A stretch of 64,000 bases of DNA from Clostridium vitabionis (GTDB lineage Bacteria; Bacillota; Clostridia; Lachnospirales; Lachnospiraceae): NCBI RefSeq assembly GCF_015351765.1, contig NZ_JADKQA010000004.1, positions 186,001-250,000 of the forward strand, given 5' to 3'. Under the pieces are notes generated by a model, which did no database searches, had not been told where the DNA came from, and was given only the letters and a program-made list of their open reading frames with translations. The position numbers were made by a program, and so were the translations under genes. Positions 32,348-41,043 of the stretch are shown in pieces (the stretch's first letter is position 1; the number at the start of each line of letters is the position of its first letter).

Positions 32348-34225
32348 ATGGCAAATCTTATGTTCTGTTATCAGTGCCAGGAGGCAGCGATGGGGGCGGG
32401 ATGCAGCCTGACCGGCGTCTGCGGGAAGAAGCCGGAGCTGGCAAAGCTTCAGGATCTGCTCATCTATGCGGCGAAGGGTCTTGCGGCGGTGTCCGCCGAG
32501 TGGATTGCCGAGGGGAATCCCGTGCCGGGGGAGGCGGCGAAGACGGTCCGCCGGGATCTTGTGATGACGGCGGTGAACGTCAATTACGATGCTTCGGCCA
32601 TCCGGAAGCAGGTCACTAAGACCCGCCGGGTGAAGCGGGAACTCCTGGAAAAGCTCGCCAACCGGGAAGGTCTTCCGGAAGCGGCGCTCTGGGATGACGG
32701 GGAGGCTGCCTACGAGCTGATGGCGTCCTCACCGAAGGTCAGCATCCTGACGGCGGATTCTGAGGATATAATCGGGCTCCGTGAACTCGTCATCTACGGC
32801 CTCAAGGGAATCTCCGCCTATCTGGAGGCTGCCGGGGAGAATGCCCCGGAGGATGCCGAGACGGACACCTTCCTCCTCCAGGCGCTTGCTAAGACCGCCG
32901 GCACCGGGGAGAATTTTAATGAGCTGGTCAACCTCGTCCTCAAGACAGGCCAGTACGCCTACCGCGCGATGGAACGCCTGGATCAGGCGAACACTGCCCG
33001 CTTCGGCGAGCCGGTCATCACGAGGATCAACCGCGTGCACGGCGTAAAGCCGGGCATCCTGATTGCCGGGTCTGACCTGGGCGTCGCGGAGGAGGTGCTC
33101 CGCCAGACCGCCGGCACCGGGATCGAGGTCTACGCCCACGGGGAAATGATGACGGCCTTAACTTACCCGCATTTCCGCGAATATCCCCATTTTGTCGGGA
33201 GCTACGGCGGCGCCTGGTGGCGGGAGAAAGAGGATTTTGACTGCTTCGGCGGGCCGGTGATTGTCGCCGGCGATGCGATGGTTCCGCCGGGGGCTTCCTA
33301 CGAGACGCGGCTGTACACGGCCGGCGCGGCGGGATTTCCCGGATGCCGGCACCTGGAGCGCAGAAGCGACGGGAGCCTCGACCTGACGGAGGTCATCGAG
33401 CAGGCGAAGAACAGCCCGGCGCCGCGGGATACCGCGCCTTCCGCGGCATCGGCGGTCGGCGGCTTCGGCAGAAAGCGCATGGCGGCTTTGAGTGATATGA
33501 TTCTCGATGATGTCCGCAGCCAGGCCATCCGCGGTTTCCTCGCGGTGGTTGGCGACGACGGCCGGTCCGCAGTCCGGAAGTATTATACGGAGCTTGCGGA
33601 GAAAATGCCCGCGCGCGCGGTGATTCTCGCCGCGGGGAGTGTCAAGTACCGCTTCGAGGATCTCGGCCTCGGGGATATCCTCGGCATCCAGCGGCTCACC
33701 GATATGGGACAGAGCGGCGACTGCTATTCCCTGATCCAGACCGCGATGAATTTCAAGGCGGGGCTCAATCTCGAGGACATCAACGACCTGCCGTTCACCT
33801 GGCTCGTGTCCTGGAATGACCAGCGGAGCATCGCCAACCTGCTGGCGCTCCTCTATCTCGGGATCAAGGATATCTACCTGGGACCCACGATGCCCGCGTT
33901 TATCACCCGGAATGTCATGTCTGTCCTGGAAAATACGTTCGACCTCCACGAGACGACAGAGGCGGAGCGGGATCTCAAGGAATTTTTCCCGGAGGACGGG
34001 GAGACCCGCGCGAAGTCGGTGAAGCCGGACATCACGAAGGATATGCTGGTCAGCGATATCGTCCGCCGGTATCCGGATGTCGTTCCCACGCTGCTCGCCT
34101 GCGGCCTCAACTGCCTGACCTGCGGCGCCTCCGCCTTCGAGACGCTGGAGGAAGCCTGCCAGGTGCACGGCATTCCGGTGGATGAGGTTCTTGAGGCCAT
34201 CCAGGATGACCCGATGAGGGACTGA
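32348..34225 (+). CDS. Hcp-like (hydroxylamine reductase family) protein lacking most hybrid-cluster ligands, fused to DUF1858
   Basis: A 625-residue protein. Residues 1-555 align through their length with hybrid-cluster protein Hcp, and about 560-620 form a DUF1858 domain (TKDMLVSDIVRRYPDVVP, CGLNCLTCG, ETLEEACQVHG). The N-terminal cubane motif is intact: C7-x2-C10-x8-C19-x5-C25. By contrast, positions equivalent to the hybrid-cluster ligands of Desulfovibrio Hcp read S242 (for H244), E266 (kept), A310 (for C312), D403 (for C406), S431 (for C434), S456 (for C459) and D491 (for E494). These equivalences are from recalled family motifs (GHDL, TNCI, GCDG, AGCxKYRF, GQCND, WYEQ). So it probably cannot build the hybrid cluster or reduce hydroxylamine/NO in the usual way. 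nrdG follows after 22 bp. Confidence 0.88.
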   Translation: MANLMFCYQCQEAAMGAGCSLTGVCGKKPELAKLQDLLIYAAKGLAAVSAEWIAEGNPVPGEAAKTVRRDLVMTAVNVNYDASAIRKQVTKTRRVKRELLEKLANREGLPEAALWDDGEAAYELMASSPKVSILTADSEDIIGLRELVIYGLKGISAYLEAAGENAPEDAETDTFLLQALAKTAGTGENFNELVNLVLKTGQYAYRAMERLDQANTARFGEPVITRINRVHGVKPGILIAGSDLGVAEEVLRQTAGTGIEVYAHGEMMTALTYPHFREYPHFVGSYGGAWWREKEDFDCFGGPVIVAGDAMVPPGASYETRLYTAGAAGFPGCRHLERRSDGSLDLTEVIEQAKNSPAPRDTAPSAASAVGGFGRKRMAALSDMILDDVRSQAIRGFLAVVGDDGRSAVRKYYTELAEKMPARAVILAAGSVKYRFEDLGLGDILGIQRLTDMGQSGDCYSLIQTAMNFKAGLNLEDINDLPFTWLVSWNDQRSIANLLALLYLGIKDIYLGPTMPAFITRNVMSVLENTFDLHETTEAERDLKEFFPEDGETRAKSVKPDITKDMLVSDIVRRYPDVVPTLLACGLNCLTCGASAFETLEEACQVHGIPVDEVLEAIQDDPMRD

Positions 34226-34247
34226 GCCCTGGAGTGGTTGGAGGAAA

Positions 34248-34745
34248 ATGATGAATTACGGAAATATAAAGAACTTTGACATTTCAGACGGGCCGGGCGT
34301 CCGCGTCAGCCTTTTTGTCTCCGGATGCCGGAATCGCTGCCCGGGCTGTTTCAACCAGGAAACCTGGGATTTCGGCTTCGGCAGGCCATTCACGGAGGAG
34401 ACGCTGGGGGAGATTCTGAACCATCTGGCGCCGGATTATATCCAGGGCTTTACGCTCCTCGGCGGCGAGCCCTTTGAGCCGGAGAACCAGGAAGTGCTGG
34501 CCGGGGTTCTCACGACGGTCCGGGAAACTTACCCGAAGAAGGATATCTGGTGCTACACTGGCTATACGCTGGAGAAAGACCTGGTGCCGGGCGGGTCGAA
34601 GTATACGCCATGGACGGACACGATGCTGAAGGCCATCGACGTCCTCGTCGACGGGAAGTTCATCGAGGCGGAGAAGGATATCTCCCTGCAGTTCCGGGGA
34701 AGCCGGAACCAGCGGATCCTGCACCTGCATCAGCAGGAGGAGTGA
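34248..34745 (+). CDS. nrdG: Anaerobic ribonucleotide reductase activating protein (radical SAM)
   Basis: A 165-residue radical SAM activase that installs the glycyl radical on NrdD. The cluster motif is C27-x3-C31-x2-C34 (GCRNRCPGCFN), FTLLGGEPFEPEN is the SAM-binding GGE-like segment, and DVLVDGKFIE is conserved near the end. GAGGA precedes the ATG; a second ATG follows at once. Unusual in that nrdD is 15 kb upstream (17130); here the neighbour is the Hcp-like gene. Confidence 0.95.
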   Translation: MMNYGNIKNFDISDGPGVRVSLFVSGCRNRCPGCFNQETWDFGFGRPFTEETLGEILNHLAPDYIQGFTLLGGEPFEPENQEVLAGVLTTVRETYPKKDIWCYTGYTLEKDLVPGGSKYTPWTDTMLKAIDVLVDGKFIEAEKDISLQFRGSRNQRILHLHQQEE

Positions 34746-34831
34746 ACCAAGGCGCCGGAAGCGGGCATCAGCCGCGGACAGCCGGCGCTGGTATCCGGCT
34801 CTGAGCGTACCAGGGCAGCGAGAATAGGATC

Positions 34832-34873
34832 AAGAGAGGCGGCCGGTTTCCGGAGAAACCGGCCGCCTCTCTT
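34832..34873. terminator. Bidirectional terminator between nrdG and the amidohydrolase gene
   Basis: Arms of 19 bp (AAGAGAGGCGGCCGGTTTC and its exact complement) with a CGGA loop lie between two convergent genes. Confidence 0.85.
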
Positions 34874-34875
34874 GG

Positions 34876-35685
34876 TCAGATGTGCAGCTGGTAAATTCTT
34901 TCGGCATTTTTGCGGAAAACCGCCTCCCAGTGCTTTTCCGGGATGATCTGCCGGGTGAGCTCGATATAGTCGCTGTAGTTCGCGAGCGGCCAGTCTGTGC
35001 CGAACATGAACTTGCTGTAATCCTCGACGTAGGTGATCCAGGTGCGGAGCGCCTCCAGGTAGTGGCACTGCTCCTGGAAGTACGAAGGGCTGAGCTTTCC
35101 CTCGATGAGGCCGGACAGGTCAACGGAGACATTGCCGTTCTTCTCCGCGACCGCCGCGGCATCCATCAGGAAGGGGTTGCCGTAGTGGCACATGACGAAG
35201 CGGACGTGGGGATGCAGGACGGCAGCGTCGTCGATCGTGAGCGGGTGGCTGTAGCGGAGCATGGCATTTGACCCGGCGGTCTGTCCCGTGTGGACGGCGA
35301 CCGGCTTGTCATATTTTTCCGCGAGCTCATAGACCGGCTCGTAGCGCCTGTCGGTGATATAGACCGAACTGTAGCCCGGGTAGAGCTTAATGCCGACGCA
35401 CTGCGGCCTCCGGAGATTGGCCTCGATCTTGTCGATCGCCGCACTGTTGTCCCGCTTGCCGAGCTCGTAAGCCTCGATGCCGATGCAGTAGCGGAGAAAA
35501 TCCGGGAACCGGTTGTCCTCGGGATTCAGGCCGGCATTGCCCATGACGATGCCGCAGGCGATATGGTGCGCGTGAAACTCCGCCCGGAGGCCCGCCTCCG
35601 AGTTCTCGCTCTCCGCGTTGTCCGCGATGGTGTTGAAATACTTTACTTCAGGCACATAGTGCAGATGGGCGTCAATGATCGTCAA
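34876..35685 (-). CDS. Amidohydrolase-2 family metal-dependent hydrolase
   Basis: A 269-residue TIM-barrel hydrolase. The metal-binding DAHLHY is near the N terminus, VAVHTGQTAG and VMCHYGNP give further histidines, and GTDWPLANYSDY has the catalytic aspartate. The substrate is not predictable. I prefer the TTG at 35685 (TTG-ACG-ATC-ATT-GAC) because GGAGGT lies exactly 7 nt upstream; the in-frame ATG at 35700 is embedded in that ribosome site. The terminator between it and the aspartate kinase gene suggests separate transcription. Confidence 0.85.
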   Translation of the reverse strand: MTIIDAHLHYVPEVKYFNTIADNAESENSEAGLRAEFHAHHIACGIVMGNAGLNPEDNRFPDFLRYCIGIEAYELGKRDNSAAIDKIEANLRRPQCVGIKLYPGYSSVYITDRRYEPVYELAEKYDKPVAVHTGQTAGSNAMLRYSHPLTIDDAAVLHPHVRFVMCHYGNPFLMDAAAVAEKNGNVSVDLSGLIEGKLSPSYFQEQCHYLEALRTWITYVEDYSKFMFGTDWPLANYSDYIELTRQIIPEKHWEAVFRKNAERIYQLHI

Positions 35686-35720
35686 GAAAATCACCTCCAT
35701 AAGCCAATTTGCTAAGGAAA

Positions 35721-35756
35721 GACGCCGCGGGCGGGGCAGTCCCCGGCCGCGGCGTC
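35721..35756 (-). terminator. Terminator of the lepB-lysC transcript
   Basis: GACGCCGCGG (35721-35730) and CCGCGGCGTC (35747-35756) are perfect arms; on the minus strand they are followed by TTTCCTT. It is 15 bp after the aspartate kinase stop. Confidence 0.7.
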
Positions 35757-35770
35757 CTGCTGTGCAGAAA

Positions 35771-37090
35771 TCAAAGGGCAGTGTTGATGAAGATATCATA
35801 GATCGCCCGGACCGCGGGCTCAAAGTCCTCGTTCTTCATGCCGACGATGATATTCAGCTCACTGGAGCCCTGGTCGATCATCTTCACATTGACTCTCGCG
35901 TGGGCGAGGGCGGAGAAAATGCGGCCGGCGGTGCCCCGGGCGCTCTTCATGCCGCGGCCGACGACGGCTACGAGGGCAAGGCCGGACTCCAACTCGATGG
36001 CGTCCGGGTGGACGGCGCGGTGGATGCCGGAGATGACAGCCTGCTCATGCTGCATGAATTCATCCTGGTGGATGAAGACGGTCATTGTGTCGATGCCGGA
36101 CGGCATGTGCTCGATGGAGAGACCCTCGCGCTCGAAGACCTCAAGCACCTTGGCGCAGAACCCGATCTCGGAGTTCATCATGGCCTTCTCGATCGTGATC
36201 GAGCAGAAGCCCTTTTTCCCGGCAACGCCGGTGATCGTGTATTTCGGCCGGCGGCAGGTATTTTCCACAATCATGGTGCCGGGATCCTGCGGGCGGTTGG
36301 TGTTCAGGATGTGGATCGGGATTCCCTCCTTGCGCACCGGGAAAATGGCATCCTCATGGAGCACGCTGGCACCCATGTAGGACAGCTCGCGGAGCTCCCG
36401 GTAGGTGATGAGGTCGATCGGGATCGGGTTCGGGACGATCCGGGGATCGGAAACCAGGAAGCCGGAGACATCAGTCCAATTTTCATAGATGTCCGCGTGT
36501 GCCGCCCGGGCGACGATCGAGCCGGTCACGTCGGAGCCGCCTCTCGTGAAGGTGTGGATATTCCCGTCCTCGTCGGCCCCGTAGAAGCCGGGGATCACGG
36601 CGCGCTCGACAGTGCCGAGGCGGAGGCCGAGCTCCGCATCGGTCTTATCCTGCTGGAAACGGCCGTCCTTTCCGAAGGAGATCACGTCTGCGGCGTCGAT
36701 GAATTCATAGCCAAGATAGTGGGACATCACGATGCCGTTCAGATATTCGCCGCGGGAAGCCGCGTACTCACGGCCCTTTTTGGCGAGAAAGTTTTCCTCA
36801 ATGGTCTTGAACTCGTAATCCAGGCTGAAGTTGAGGCCAAGCCCTTCGATGATCTGGTTGTAGCGGTCCTTGATGGCCTGAAAGATCTTCCCGTAGCTTT
36901 TGCCCGCCTCGATGGCGTCGTAGCACTGGTACAGAAGATCGGTAACCTTGGTGTCCTTGCTGTCGCGTTTGCCCGGCGCGGAGGGAATCACATATCGGCG
37001 GCTTTTGTCCGCACGGATGATGTCCCCGACTTTTTTGAACTGCTTCGCGCTCGCGAGCGAGCTTCCACCGAATTTTACCACTTTGATCAT
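35771..37090 (-). CDS. lysC: Aspartate kinase
   Basis: A 439-residue monofunctional aspartokinase that phosphorylates aspartate for lysine, threonine and methionine synthesis. It begins MIKVVKFGGSSLAS; FTRGGSDVTGSIVARA and ENWTDVSGFLVSDPRIV are the substrate and nucleotide regions. Two ACT domains fill the C-terminal third (FCSITIEKAMMN, ALVAVVGRGMKS), so feedback control is expected. AAGGAC precedes the start at 37090; the longer frame overlaps the signal peptidase gene. It lies 58 bp after lepB and is probably co-transcribed. Confidence 0.95.
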   Translation of the reverse strand: MIKVVKFGGSSLASAKQFKKVGDIIRADKSRRYVIPSAPGKRDSKDTKVTDLLYQCYDAIEAGKSYGKIFQAIKDRYNQIIEGLGLNFSLDYEFKTIEENFLAKKGREYAASRGEYLNGIVMSHYLGYEFIDAADVISFGKDGRFQQDKTDAELGLRLGTVERAVIPGFYGADEDGNIHTFTRGGSDVTGSIVARAAHADIYENWTDVSGFLVSDPRIVPNPIPIDLITYRELRELSYMGASVLHEDAIFPVRKEGIPIHILNTNRPQDPGTMIVENTCRRPKYTITGVAGKKGFCSITIEKAMMNSEIGFCAKVLEVFEREGLSIEHMPSGIDTMTVFIHQDEFMQHEQAVISGIHRAVHPDAIELESGLALVAVVGRGMKSARGTAGRIFSALAHARVNVKMIDQGSSELNIIVGMKNEDFEPAVRAIYDIFINTAL

Positions 37091-37148
37091 GACATTTTGT
37101 CCTTCCTGTGAGATAGCAGCATGCGGGCTTTCCGGAGAAAGCGCGTGA

Positions 37149-38000
37149 TCAGTTGTCAAGCCATTTGAAGCCCGGGAAATAGCGGAACAGGACCTTGGCG
37201 ACCAGCTTATCCCGCTTGACATAGGGATGTTCCCAGCGCCGGGAGTCATTGGAATAATTCCGGTTGTCCCCCATCATGAAATAGCAGCCTTCGGGAACCT
37301 CAAAGTGCATTGCGGGCTCATTCTCCATCGGCTCGGCGATGTAGGGCTCGTCCAGCGGGGTGTCGGAGCCGTTCAGGTAGACGCCGCCGTCGTGGATATC
37401 GACGGTATCCCCGGGCATGCCGATGATCCGCTTGACATAGTAGGTTTTGATGCCCTTGGCTTCGTCATCCGGGTAAATAAAGATGGCGATGTCGCCCCGA
37501 TCAGGTTCGCCGAATTTATAGCTGAGCCGGGAGCCGATGACACGGCTTCCCGTCATGATGGTATTTTCCATGGAGCCGCTGGGCACCTGGCTGTTCGCGA
37601 TGATAAAGCGGTCGAGCACGAAGGCGATGACGACGGCGATCACCAGAACCTCGATCCAGCTCAGGACCTCGCGGAAGAGGCTAGGCTTTTCCGGCGGATT
37701 GTTCTTCCCGCCGGGCTTTCCGGAAGTTTTCGCCTCCTCCGCTTTCTCCGGCTGCTTGTCCTGCACCTCGGCCACATTGGCGTCCCGCATGTCCCGGCCG
37801 CCGTTGATGCCGATCTTTCCGTCCTGGAGATCCTCAAGAATCTGGTTCAGGTCGCCGTAGCGGAAGTCCTCGGAATCGACGTTCGTATTCACCGGGCGGA
37901 CCCGCAGGGACGGATCCCCGGAGGCGGGCTTTTTGTCCTCCGCTTCTTCCTCCGGCCGGGTTCCCTCTTTCTCTTTTTTGCTTTCTTCGTCGTTATCCAT
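37149..38000 (-). CDS. lepB: Signal peptidase I
   Basis: A 283-residue type I signal peptidase. A long acidic cytoplasmic N-terminal region of about 115 residues (rich in Glu, Lys, Asp) precedes the single membrane segment (WIEVLVIAVVIAFVLDRFI). The catalytic serine is in SQVPSGSMENT and the general-base lysine is in YYVKRIIGMPGD; MGDNRNYSNDSR is the closing signature. GAGGT lies before the ATG at 38000. The N-terminal extension is much longer than in Bacillus SipS and its role is unclear. Confidence 0.95.
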   Translation of the reverse strand: MDNDEESKKEKEGTRPEEEAEDKKPASGDPSLRVRPVNTNVDSEDFRYGDLNQILEDLQDGKIGINGGRDMRDANVAEVQDKQPEKAEEAKTSGKPGGKNNPPEKPSLFREVLSWIEVLVIAVVIAFVLDRFIIANSQVPSGSMENTIMTGSRVIGSRLSYKFGEPDRGDIAIFIYPDDEAKGIKTYYVKRIIGMPGDTVDIHDGGVYLNGSDTPLDEPYIAEPMENEPAMHFEVPEGCYFMMGDNRNYSNDSRRWEHPYVKRDKLVAKVLFRYFPGFKWLDN

Positions 38001-38103
38001 ATCCAACCTCAGAAAAAATTCTTGTTCAGTCTTATTCCATGGGTTGCCGTTCAGATCCGGTAAATGCCGAGCAGCCACCGGAATGGGGCAATTTCAGATG
38101 TAT

Positions 38104-38132
38104 AGTGTAAAATAATTCGCGGAAATGTGCAA
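38104..38132 (-). promoter_or_regulatory. Promoter of lepB-lysC
   Basis: On the minus strand TTGCAC (38132-38127) and TACACT (38109-38104) are 17 bp apart, about 104 bp before the lepB ATG. Confidence 0.6.
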
Positions 38133-38195
38133 GCGTTTTGCACGGCTTTCGGCGGGGAATGGCGCATTCCTGCCGGTTTTCCGGGGGATCCGGCG

Positions 38196-38224
38196 TTGTA
38201 TTTGACGGGGCCAGATGATACAAT
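38196..38224 (+). promoter_or_regulatory. Promoter of glgB
   Basis: TTGTAT (38196-38201) and TACAAT (38219-38224) are 17 bp apart, about 74 bp before the glgB ATG. Confidence 0.6.
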
Positions 38225-38297
38225 ATGGACAGCCGAAATCCGGGGGAATCTTGACATTCCGCGGCTCGCGGCGATGAACAGGCAGGAGGAGGATTCA

Positions 38298-40751
38298 ATG
38301 GAAAAAACACTGTATGATCTGATGGACTGGGCAGGCATTGAGGAAATCACCTATTCGGAATCATCCGATCCGCACCGCATTCTCGGCGCGCATATGACCG
38401 ACCAGGGAATGCTTGTGCAGGCCTACATCCCGACCGCCCGCGACGTCTCCGTGAAACTCACGGCGACAGGAAAACAGTATAAAATGGAACTGGCGGACGA
38501 GAGCGGATTTTTCGCCGCCCTGATCCCGAGAAAAAGCCCTGCGGAGTACACCTTCCAGATTTTCTATGATAACGGGACGCTGGAGGAGAGGCACGATCCC
38601 TACAGCTTTGCGCCGCAGATCAGCGAGGCGGAGCTGAAGAAATTCGCCGCCGGCAACAATTTTGAAATCTATCGGCTGCTCGGTGCGCACCCCATGACTG
38701 TCCGCGGCGTTTCCGGGGTCTATTTTGCTGTCTGGGCGCCGAATGCCATGCGGGTCAGTGTGGTCGGCGACTTCAATCTCTGGGACGGCCGGCGGAACCA
38801 GATGCGCCGCCTCGGCGATTCCGGCGTATTTGAGCTCTTCATCCCGGAGCTTACAGCCGGCAGCATCTATAAATATGAAATCAAGAATTATCACGGGACA
38901 CCGTTCCTCAAGGCGGATCCCTATGCTTTCGCGGCAGAGTTGCGCCCGCATAACGCCTCCCGGATCGCCGATATCTCGAATTTCCCCTGGACTGACGGAA
39001 AATGGCTGGAGGAGCGGGCAAAGACGGATACCGGGGAGCGTCCCATGTCGATCTACGAGGTGCACCTGGGATCCTGGAAGCGGAAGCCGGTCGCGAAGGA
39101 TAAGCGCGGCAGGGAGATCGCCGGGTCGGAGTTTTACAATTACCGGGAGATCGCGGAGGAGCTTGCGGCTTATGTGAAGAAGATGGGCTACACGCATGTT
39201 GAGCTGATGCCTATCATGGAGCATCCGCTGGATGCCTCCTGGGGATATCAGGTCACCGGCTATTATGCGCCGACCAGCCGCTTCGGGACACCGGAGGATT
39301 TTGCCTGGTTCATGAACTATATGCACAGCCAGGGGATCGGCGTCATCCTGGACTGGGTGCCGTCGCATTTTCCAAAGGATGCGTGGGCTCTGGCCGGGTT
39401 TGACGGGAGCTGCCTTTACGAGCACAGCGACCCGCGCCGCGGCGAGCATCCGGAGTGGGGCACGCTGGTTTTTGACTACGCGCGGCCGGAGGTCTCGAAC
39501 TTCCTGATCGCGAATGCCCTGTTCTGGATCGAGCAGTATCACGCCGACGGCCTGCGGATGGATGCGGTGGCTTCCATGCTTTACCTGGATTATGGAAAGG
39601 GGCCGGGCGAGTGGGTTGCCAACATGTACGGCGGCAACGAGAATCTCGAGGCGGTGGCGTTCCTCCGGGAGCTCACGCAGGCGGTGCACCGGAAGAAGAA
39701 CGGTGCCTTCCTCGCGGCTGAGGAATCCACGGCCTGGTCGGGGGTGACTGCGCCTGCCACGGGCGACGGCCTGGGCTTCGATTATAAGTGGAACATGGGC
39801 TGGATGAACGACTTCCTGGAATATATGAAGTGCGACCCGTATTTCCGCCACGGCAGCTACAATAAGCTGACGTTCAGCATGATCTACAACTACACGGAGA
39901 AGTTCATCCTCCCATTCTCCCACGATGAGGTCACCCACGGAAAGAGCTCCCTGGTGGGCAGGATGCCGGGACAGACGCTGGAGGCGAAGTATGACAACCT
40001 CCGCGCGGCTTACGGATTTATGATCGGGCATCCGGGCAAGAAGCTGCTGTTCATGGAGCAGGATTTCGGGCAAATGGACGAGTGGAACGAGGACAGGGAA
40101 GCCGAGTGGGCGCTTCTCCAGTACCCGATCCATCAAAAGACCCAGGATTACTGTGCGGCGCTTCTGCATTTCTATCGGAAGCAGCCGGCGCTCTGGGCGA
40201 AGGATTATGAGCCGGAGGGCTTTGAGTGGATCAACTGCATGGATGCGGACAAGAATATCGTCGTGTTCCTGCGCAAGACGGATCAGCCGGAGGAGACGCT
40301 GCTCTTTGTCTGCAGCTTTGCCCCGGTTCCGACCAGCAAGTATACCGTGGGGGTTCCCTTTGCCGGGAAATTTAAGGAGGTTTTCGGCAGCGAGGACGAG
40401 AAGTTCGGGGGATCGGGCATCGCCAACCCACGGGTGAAGGCTTCAAAGCCGGAGGAGTGGAACAGCAGGAAGAATTCGATCACCATCGCCATCCCCGGAA
40501 TTGCCGTGATGGTGTTCAGCTGCACGCCGGAGAAAGCGCCGGCGAAGAAGGCACCGGCGGAAAAGGCCGCGAAGAAGGCGCCGGCGGAAAAGGCCGCGAA
40601 GAAGGCACCGGCGGAAAAGGCTGCGAAGAAGGCGCCGGGAAAGGCAAAACCGGTGTCCATGGCGAAAAAGGTGGCGGAAGCCGGAAAAAAGAAGGTGTCC
40701 GCGGCAAAGAAAGCGGCGGCGACAGCCGTGAAGAAGGCCGCGGAGGGATGA
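38298..40751 (+). CDS. glgB: 1,4-alpha-glucan branching enzyme with Lys/Ala/Pro-rich tail
   Basis: An 817-residue GH13 enzyme that introduces alpha-1,6 branches into glycogen. Two N-terminal CBM48-like domains (about 15-105 and 115-220) are followed by the catalytic barrel with nucleophile D422 (DGLRMDAVAS), acid/base E475 (AAEEST) and the third acid in FSHDEVTHGK. After the usual C-terminal beta domain the protein continues about 75 residues as tandem KKAPAEKAA repeats and a Lys/Ala stretch, like histone H1 or AlgP tails, which is unusual for GlgB. AGGAGGAGG precedes the ATG at 38298. The stop overlaps the next start (ATGA). Confidence 0.95.
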   Translation: MEKTLYDLMDWAGIEEITYSESSDPHRILGAHMTDQGMLVQAYIPTARDVSVKLTATGKQYKMELADESGFFAALIPRKSPAEYTFQIFYDNGTLEERHDPYSFAPQISEAELKKFAAGNNFEIYRLLGAHPMTVRGVSGVYFAVWAPNAMRVSVVGDFNLWDGRRNQMRRLGDSGVFELFIPELTAGSIYKYEIKNYHGTPFLKADPYAFAAELRPHNASRIADISNFPWTDGKWLEERAKTDTGERPMSIYEVHLGSWKRKPVAKDKRGREIAGSEFYNYREIAEELAAYVKKMGYTHVELMPIMEHPLDASWGYQVTGYYAPTSRFGTPEDFAWFMNYMHSQGIGVILDWVPSHFPKDAWALAGFDGSCLYEHSDPRRGEHPEWGTLVFDYARPEVSNFLIANALFWIEQYHADGLRMDAVASMLYLDYGKGPGEWVANMYGGNENLEAVAFLRELTQAVHRKKNGAFLAAEESTAWSGVTAPATGDGLGFDYKWNMGWMNDFLEYMKCDPYFRHGSYNKLTFSMIYNYTEKFILPFSHDEVTHGKSSLVGRMPGQTLEAKYDNLRAAYGFMIGHPGKKLLFMEQDFGQMDEWNEDREAEWALLQYPIHQKTQDYCAALLHFYRKQPALWAKDYEPEGFEWINCMDADKNIVVFLRKTDQPEETLLFVCSFAPVPTSKYTVGVPFAGKFKEVFGSEDEKFGGSGIANPRVKASKPEEWNSRKNSITIAIPGIAVMVFSCTPEKAPAKKAPAEKAAKKAPAEKAAKKAPAEKAAKKAPGKAKPVSMAKKVAEAGKKKVSAAKKAAATAVKKAAEG
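40521..40751 (+). repeat. Repeats encoding KKAPAEKAA in the glgB tail
   Basis: Three to four copies of a 36-base unit encode A-E-K-A-A-K-K-A-P units, followed by non-repeated Lys/Ala-rich codons. DNA identity between units is high. Confidence 0.85.
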
Positions 40752-41029
40752 ATTACACCTATCTGCTCCGGTGCGCGGACGGAACCTACTACTGCGGCTG
40801 GACGAATGACCTAGAACACCGCCTGAAGTCCCACAACAGCGGAAAGGGTGCCCGCTATACGCGGAGCCGCCGCCCGGTAGCCCTCGTCTGGTACGAGGAA
40901 CACGAGACGAGGGGCGAGGCCATGAGCCGGGAGGCGGCGGTCAAGAGGCTCTCCCGGGGGGAAAAGGAGAAGCTGGTCAGTTCATTCCGGGAAGAAGGGC
41001 AGAGCAGAGAGGGGAAGCACACAGCATGA
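40748..41029 (+). CDS. GIY-YIG nuclease-superfamily protein (UPF0213/YhbQ-like)
   Basis: A 93-residue single-domain protein: YTYLLRCADGTYYCGWTNDL is the GIY-YIG core (here Y-Y-L ... Y-C-G), with R30-like arginine in LEHRLKSHNSGKGARYT and a conserved glutamate in HETRGEAMSREAAVKRL. Its cellular substrate is unknown; homologues are implicated in DNA binding or repair. ATGA overlap with glgB indicates translational coupling, and the GGAGGG ribosome site lies inside the glgB tail. Confidence 0.88.
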   Translation: MNYTYLLRCADGTYYCGWTNDLEHRLKSHNSGKGARYTRSRRPVALVWYEEHETRGEAMSREAAVKRLSRGEKEKLVSSFREEGQSREGKHTA

Positions 41030-41043
41030 TGTCAGGAGGATGT

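Noticed and set aside
35771-37090. Bifunctional aspartokinase-homoserine dehydrogenase
   Set aside because: The protein ends after the ACT domains at 439 residues with no dehydrogenase part.
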